Positions 23,605-27,172 of a DNA stretch of 27,172 bases are shown here, piece by piece. The stretch comes from JAWXUT01 sp044426075 (GTDB taxonomy: Bacteria > Bacillota > Clostridia > Christensenellales > DTU072), in assembly GCA_044426075.1 (NCBI GenBank), contig JAWXUT010000010.1:1-27172 (forward strand). The letters are read 5' to 3'. Every line of letters starts with the position of its first letter. Position 1 is the first letter of the stretch. A program made the translations under genes and the position numbers. The notes under the pieces are model-generated. The model was not told where the DNA came from. It saw only the letters and a program-made list of their open reading frames with translations, and searched no databases.

Positions 23605-23870
23605 GTAGAATATAAGTAATAGTGAATAGTGAAGAAGTTGAGGGAAATTATATAAAACGCCGTTAATTTATGCCACGGATAAATCGTATTATTGTAGGGT
23701 GCGTTAGTCCCCTGACGCCCGCTCCGCATTAAAATATTGTTCCACTATAAAAGTAAATTTCAACGCAGATGAACATTAAATCGTAGGGTGCGTTAGGCTA
23801 GCTCCTGATCTTTTTAATAATGGTAATTTTTTTCATCAATAACGGTTATGGTGTTCAATTGGGTACACCT
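23605..23870. repeat. Intergenic repeat mosaic upstream of the WYL operon
   Basis: It contains the same three short blocks as 8917-9135, in opposite orientation and different order: TAAGTAATAGTGAA (about 23613), TATATAAAACGCCGTT..GCCACG (about 23651-23677), and GTAGGGTGCGTTAGTC with CTGACGCCCGC (about 23695-23722). A partial GTAGGGTGCGTTAG recurs near 23784. No gene or terminator is evident. Confidence 0.65.
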
Positions 23871-23875
23871 TGGTG

Positions 23876-23904
23876 TTGACTTTAAGCTAAATGTGGATTA
23901 TAAT
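23876..23904 (+). promoter_or_regulatory. Sigma-A promoter of the WYL operon
   Basis: TTGACT (23876-23881), 17-base spacer, TATAAT (23899-23904), 27 bases before the start codon, with AAAGGAGG between. Confidence 0.88.
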
Positions 23905-23931
23905 GTTTGTGAGGATAAAGGAGGAATGGCT

Positions 23932-24912
23932 ATGGGTGATAGTAAGTTTCAAAAAATTAGATTACTTAAAGTGTATGAGATATTGAAAAAGTATAGCGAT
24001 GAATCTAATCCGCTATCTACACAAGATATAATGGATAAGCTAATGCTTGAGGGCGTCTATGCGACTAGAAAAACCATATATAATGATATAGCAGAGCTAA
24101 AGGAGTTTGGCTATGAGATAGCAACTAGCCGAAGCCGTTCTAATAAATATTATGTTATTGAGCGAAGTTTTGATTTAACAGAAATTAAAATATTAATTGA
24201 TGCAGTAAATTCATCAAGATTTTTGACAGCAAACAGAAGTGAACAACTTTTAAATAAGTTATCTACGCTAGAGAGCGAAACGCAAAGTAAAATGTTGTTG
24301 CAAAATTGTGTGTCCTTAGGTAGAAAACAAACGACCAACAAGGCGGTTTACTACTCAATTAATACAATTGACGTGGCCATAACAAACAAAAAGCAAATAT
24401 CATTTTTGTACACAGAGTATAATGAAAAGGGTGAAAAAGTACTTCGCAAAGAAGGAAAGCGATATGTAATAAGCCCGATAACTATGTTTATAGAAAGTGG
24501 AAGATATTATGTTGCATGTTGGGAGCATAAATATAATGACTTGTCTCTTTATAGGGTTGATAGAATGTGTGATATAATAGAGCTCAAAGATGATGCGATT
24601 TTGCCACTTGACACACAAGAATTGTCAAAAATAAAAGAAAAAATGTTTGAGGTACACAATGGCAAAGAAGTATTGTGTGAGTTTATTGTTGCAAAGAATA
24701 TGGTTGATGTAATCATTGATGAGATAGGTAAAGATGTTAAATTTATTAAGATCGACGAAAAATGCTTGAAATTTTCTGCCAAAATATTAGTTTCCCGTGC
24801 TTTTATAGGTTGGGTAATTAAGTTTGGCAAATATGTAAGAGTTGTTTCACCTCCCGAAGTTGTTAAAGAAGTTCAAGAATTATTGCTAGAATTAAACAAA
24901 ATTTATTTATAA
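23932..24912 (+). CDS. WYL-domain transcriptional regulator
   Basis: 326 aa. N-terminal winged helix-turn-helix of the DeoR type (about 8-62, with LSTQDIMDKL and TRKTIYNDIAELKEFGYEI). The WYL domain (about 140-215) contains ISFLYTEYNEKGEKV, YVISPITMFIESGRYYVACW and SLYRVDRM, and a C-terminal WCX-like part follows (about 235-320). The start is the ATG at 23932, 7 bases after AAAGGAGG; upstream ATGs are too close to it or precede the promoter. WYL proteins sense nucleic acid or other ligands and often regulate phage-defence or DNA-damage genes. It is first of four close rightward genes, so it probably controls its own operon (inference). Confidence 0.92.
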   Translation: MGDSKFQKIRLLKVYEILKKYSDESNPLSTQDIMDKLMLEGVYATRKTIYNDIAELKEFGYEIATSRSRSNKYYVIERSFDLTEIKILIDAVNSSRFLTANRSEQLLNKLSTLESETQSKMLLQNCVSLGRKQTTNKAVYYSINTIDVAITNKKQISFLYTEYNEKGEKVLRKEGKRYVISPITMFIESGRYYVACWEHKYNDLSLYRVDRMCDIIELKDDAILPLDTQELSKIKEKMFEVHNGKEVLCEFIVAKNMVDVIIDEIGKDVKFIKIDEKCLKFSAKILVSRAFIGWVIKFGKYVRVVSPPEVVKEVQELLLELNKIYL

Positions 24913-24926
24913 AGGAGTTGGAAAAA

Positions 24927-25580
24927 ATGAAACTTGAAATAACAGATAAATGCTTAAAATTTTACGCTGAAATTTTAAAAGATTCTGAGGCTAGATATAA
25001 GTCTTGGGAATATTGCTATATGTATTTTCAAAAAAATAAAGATAAAGCAAATGACAAAGAAATATTGGATAAAATGTGTTTGCATTTAGCTTTTTATTTG
25101 GCTAGTTGGGGTATGTTAAGGGGTAGTTCGTTTTTGTTAAAGAAAAGCTACAAAGTGCATGTTGAGGCTATAAACATTATGATGAATGATAAATATAAAA
25201 TTTTGCACAATATCAAGGCGCAAGAACTCATACAAAATATGGATTTGCTTTTTGAATGCGGTGAAGAGGTTAGTCTTTCTTATGAGAAACAATATAATTG
25301 CAAAATCCCTAGCGACACATTAATCACAAAGATATTTTTGGGGATATATGGCTGCGTGCCTGCATATGATAGATATTTTAAAGATGCAGTTAAATCGGCA
25401 AACTATTGTGCAAAATTCAATAAAAAATCTATTTCGCAAATGTGTAGTTTTTATAATGAAAATATTGCAGAGTTTAATAATATTAAAAAAGAAATTAAAA
25501 ATGATTTATATACAGATATGAAATTAATAGATATGTATTTTTGGCAGATAGGCAAAGAAGAATCTGACAAAAGCATATAG
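24927..25580 (+). CDS. Hypothetical protein, 217 aa, in WYL operon
   Basis: Family not recognised. The protein looks helical, soluble and lysine-rich, with aromatic residues early (YKSWEYCYMYFQ) and a hydrophobic stretch MCLHLAFYLASWGMLRGSSF (about 55-74) too broken by G and S to be a sure membrane helix. No catalytic motif was seen. The start is the ATG at 24927, 9 bases after AAAGGAG; a TTG at 24918 is too near that site. It lies 14 bases after the WYL gene, so the two are surely cotranscribed. Base composition is clearly more AT-rich than the backbone genes, in keeping with acquired DNA. Confidence 0.85.
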   Translation: MKLEITDKCLKFYAEILKDSEARYKSWEYCYMYFQKNKDKANDKEILDKMCLHLAFYLASWGMLRGSSFLLKKSYKVHVEAINIMMNDKYKILHNIKAQELIQNMDLLFECGEEVSLSYEKQYNCKIPSDTLITKIFLGIYGCVPAYDRYFKDAVKSANYCAKFNKKSISQMCSFYNENIAEFNNIKKEIKNDLYTDMKLIDMYFWQIGKEESDKSI

Positions 25581-25630
25581 AATCAAACAAATAATAAAGT
25601 TATAAAAACAAAAACAAGGAGGGAAAAATT

Positions 25631-25858
25631 ATGTCTGATGAAGAGATTTTGGTAAAATATTATGGTGGTAAGCCACAGTGGCAAGGAAACAAACTGTATA
25701 AAATCGGCGATATGAGGGTTGAGTATCTAGGGCCAAAACTATACAAAGTTGGCGGCGGAAGAATTGAGTATCTAGGCAACAAACTATACAAGATTAATGG
25801 CGAAAGAGTGCAGTGGCAAGGAACAAAGGTATACAAAATAGGACAAAGAAGAATGTAG
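25631..25858 (+). CDS. Small four-repeat protein, 75 aa
   Basis: After a 14-residue head (MSDEEILVKYYGGK) come exactly four 15-residue repeats: PQWQGNKLYKIGDMR, VEYLGPKLYKVGGGR, IEYLGNKLYKINGER and VQWQGTKVYKIGQRR. The consensus is (V/I)-x-(W/Y)-(Q/L)-G-x-K-(L/V)-Y-K-(I/V)-x-x-x-R. The alternation suggests two short beta strands with turns per repeat, so four repeats could close into a small four-fold beta structure, similar in idea to the '4-fold beta flower' domain; I have not shown homology. The surface would be basic and aromatic. CAAGGAGGG precedes the ATG. It is third in the WYL operon. Outer repeats share WQG, inner ones share YLG, implying stepwise duplication. Confidence 0.85.
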   Translation: MSDEEILVKYYGGKPQWQGNKLYKIGDMRVEYLGPKLYKVGGGRIEYLGNKLYKINGERVQWQGTKVYKIGQRRM

Positions 25859-25927
25859 AGAGGACAACAGAACATTAGTAGCACTTGTGCGCCGCACCCT
25901 AATAAAATATAGATAAGGGAAATAATT

Positions 25928-26776
25928 ATGATACAATTAACATTACAAGACATTATAAGAAAAAACAACATTGCATTAGAGGATTGTCTATTGGTTAGGC
26001 ACTCGATGAGTCACAAAAATTGTATAAATCATCAAGAAAATGGATTTATGAAGGAATATACAATGATGCAAAGAGCTAGATTCCCCACAAAAATGAAGTA
26101 CATATTCTCGTTTATTGGTGGCAGTGGAACAACCGCAATATTGGATGCTGTATATATTTCAAATGGTTTATGCACTGAAAATCCTAAATTTTCGGCTGAA
26201 TACAGGTCTTTTATGCCAAATAGCTTTGGAACAGAAAACATAGTTCTTGACTTGGTAGAATGCGAATTATTGGCTGAATATAAATCAAAGTTGGTTATTG
26301 ATTGGGGAAATGCAACCCGCAGTTGGTATCAGTACGGGAACAAAGAAAAGCAAATACTTGCAATTTATCCTCAATATATAAAAAGTTTCTGCGGTTTTGA
26401 AAATTTAATTTTAACCTTCAATGAGCTAAAGGCAATAATCGATGACAAAATACTCTATCACGATTATCACGTTGCATTAAAAAGCGTATTTGCAATTTAC
26501 GCCATTACTAACAGAAACACTGGCAAAATTTATATCGGTTCAAGCTATGGCAGTGATGGACTACTTGGCAGATGGAAAGAATATGTGTCATCTCACCACG
26601 GTGGCAATAAAAAATTAAAAGAAGTGCTTGCAATTAAAAGCACTGAATTTGAAGCTTTTCAATTTAGCATATTGCAAGTGTTGTCAAAAAGCCTTAGCGC
26701 AGATGAAGTCATCGCAATAGAAACAAGTTATAAAAACAAACTCCTTACTGTTGAGTTTGGCCTCAATGCTAATTAA
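25928..26776 (+). CDS. GIY-YIG nuclease family protein with an N-terminal accessory domain
   Basis: 282 aa. The C-terminal part (about 186-282) is a GIY-YIG nuclease: AIY (189-191) in place of GIY, GKIYIGSS (199-206) with the YIG element, GRWKEY (R215), an SHHGGNKKL turn, metal-binding E265 in AIETSYK, and a closing FGLNAN. The N-terminal 185 residues are a separate domain with LLVRHSMSHK, YIFSFIG and VIDWGNATRSWYQYG. Similar two-domain GIY-YIG proteins occur near phage and defence genes as I recall; the N-terminal part may recognise DNA or a modified base. AAGGGA precedes the ATG. It is last in the WYL operon; no T-rich terminator follows before the convergent small RNA copy. Confidence 0.88.
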   Translation: MIQLTLQDIIRKNNIALEDCLLVRHSMSHKNCINHQENGFMKEYTMMQRARFPTKMKYIFSFIGGSGTTAILDAVYISNGLCTENPKFSAEYRSFMPNSFGTENIVLDLVECELLAEYKSKLVIDWGNATRSWYQYGNKEKQILAIYPQYIKSFCGFENLILTFNELKAIIDDKILYHDYHVALKSVFAIYAITNRNTGKIYIGSSYGSDGLLGRWKEYVSSHHGGNKKLKEVLAIKSTEFEAFQFSILQVLSKSLSADEVIAIETSYKNKLLTVEFGLNAN

Positions 26777-26869
26777 TTTCTTGCGCCCTATTTTAAATTT
26801 ATAGAGCACATAAGCATATAAACAACGGCGAATGAACTAACCAACGGCGTGCGCCGAACGGGGCAAAAT

Positions 26870-26929
26870 AAAAAAGAGCCAAAACCAAACACCCCGCAAG
26901 GGGAGATGTTTCGCGGCCGACTCTTCACC
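26870..26929 (-). ncRNA. Putative small RNA, copy 2 (short form)
   Basis: The promoter at 26936 would start a transcript near 26929 ending at six T (26875-26870), about 60 bases. GAGTC pairs with GGCTC at the base; inside, AAACA..CCCC pairs with GGGG..TGTTT around TTGC, so nearly the whole RNA is one stem. It has one CTTGCGGGGT unit where copy 1 has three. It is convergent with the GIY-YIG gene. Confidence 0.5.
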
Positions 26930-26993
26930 TCTACTATTTTAACACATATCGTGTCAAATGTCAACTATTTTTGATGTTTTGGTAAGAAATTGG
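26897..26993. repeat. 97-bp dispersed repeat, right copy
   Basis: Gap-free match to 810-906 with about 6 mismatches. One of these turns the -35 from TTGACT into the consensus TTGACA, and none lies in the 19-bp palindrome. The two copies are in direct orientation, 26 kb apart. Confidence 0.9.
26936..26964 (-). promoter_or_regulatory. Sigma-A promoter and palindromic operator of small RNA copy 2
   Basis: Minus strand: consensus TTGACA (26959-26964), 17-base spacer, TAAAAT (26936-26941). The identical TTAACACATATCGTGTCAA operator (26939-26957) spans the spacer and the -10. Confidence 0.8.
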
Positions 26994-27172
26994 TAATAAA
27001 TCATACAAACTTTTCTTTGCAATTCGGCAATGAAAAGTATGCAAAAGAAAACGAACAAGCCTCTTTTTCCGAGGGCGGCTTGACCCCAAAACTCCTCAAC
27101 TCCCACATTGGCTAGTCATAAATATAAACTGACTGTCCCCTCTTGTCTAAGAGGGATAAAGTATCGGAGTAA
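26994..27172. other. Window-end stretch with three hairpins, no clear gene
   Basis: Hairpins: ACTTTTC..TTGC-N6-GCAA..GAAAAGT (about 27008-27037); CAAGCC..GGCTTG (27056-27082), which on the minus strand is followed by TTCGTTTTCTTTT and could end a leftward gene entering from the right; and CCCTCTT-gtct-AAGAGGG (27138-27155). A minus-strand frame is open from the window edge to a TAG at 27112-27114 (ending SVYIYD) and may be the last residues of such a gene, but it is too short to call. Confidence 0.45.

Noticed and set aside
27112..27171. Partial leftward gene entering from the right edge
   Set aside because: Only 19 codons are visible, with a neighbouring frame also open; a terminator-like hairpin downstream fits, but the evidence is too thin for a CDS call.

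Overview
This looks like chromosomal DNA from an uncultured low-GC Firmicute, most likely a Clostridia-type gut lineage. The evidence is AT-rich intergenic sequence, strong AGGAGG ribosome-binding sites, sigma-A promoters of the TTGACA-N17-TATAAT type, a CIRCE-controlled hsp20, a SigH-like sigma factor, Mini-RNase III, and B. subtilis-type parS sites. I found no tRNA, rRNA, CRISPR array or insertion sequence.

The backbone mixes two gene strings that are normally separate in Firmicutes. One is the origin-proximal string rpmH-rnpA-yidD-yidC-khpB(jag)-mnmE-mnmG-rsmG-parB. Here it is cut after mnmG: rsmG-parB sits at 1761-3354 and rpmH to mnmG at 17074-23091. The other is gltX-cysE-cysS-mrnC-rlmB-sigH, broken into gltX (5471-6907), cysE-cysS (9866-11966) and mrnC-rlmB-sigH plus ychF (13941-16798). 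Two good parS matches (1621, 6966) and one degenerate copy (7450) lie near parB. Neither parA nor dnaA is in the window.

Layout: 1-1009 holds an XRE regulator and a small repeated RNA cassette whose promoter carries a palindromic operator. 1010-7445 runs rightward: membrane protein, rsmG, parB, a Wzy-like membrane protein, a PlsC-like acyltransferase, gltX and a flavin reductase-like protein. 7550-8206 is a leftward HAD phosphatase, divergent from hsp20 with two overlapping CIRCE operators. 8838-9135 is a repeat mosaic. 9168-16798 runs leftward: cysE-cysS-zinc-ribbon protein, a large membrane protein, and mrnC-rlmB-sigH-ychF. 17074-23091 is the rightward rpmH to mnmG operon.

From 23092 the character changes. 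About 800 bases without a gene hold two elements of one architecture: a hairpin, an identical 33-bp core, and a three-armed cloverleaf whose arm sequences differ between copies while the pairing is kept. A more AT-rich four-gene accessory operon follows: a WYL-type regulator, an unknown 217-residue protein, a 75-residue protein made of four 15-residue repeats, and a GIY-YIG nuclease with an extra N-terminal domain. The window closes with a second copy of the small RNA cassette (97 bp, about 6 mismatches). The best candidates for undescribed biology are the cloverleaf elements, the operator-controlled RNA cassette and the WYL/nuclease operon.
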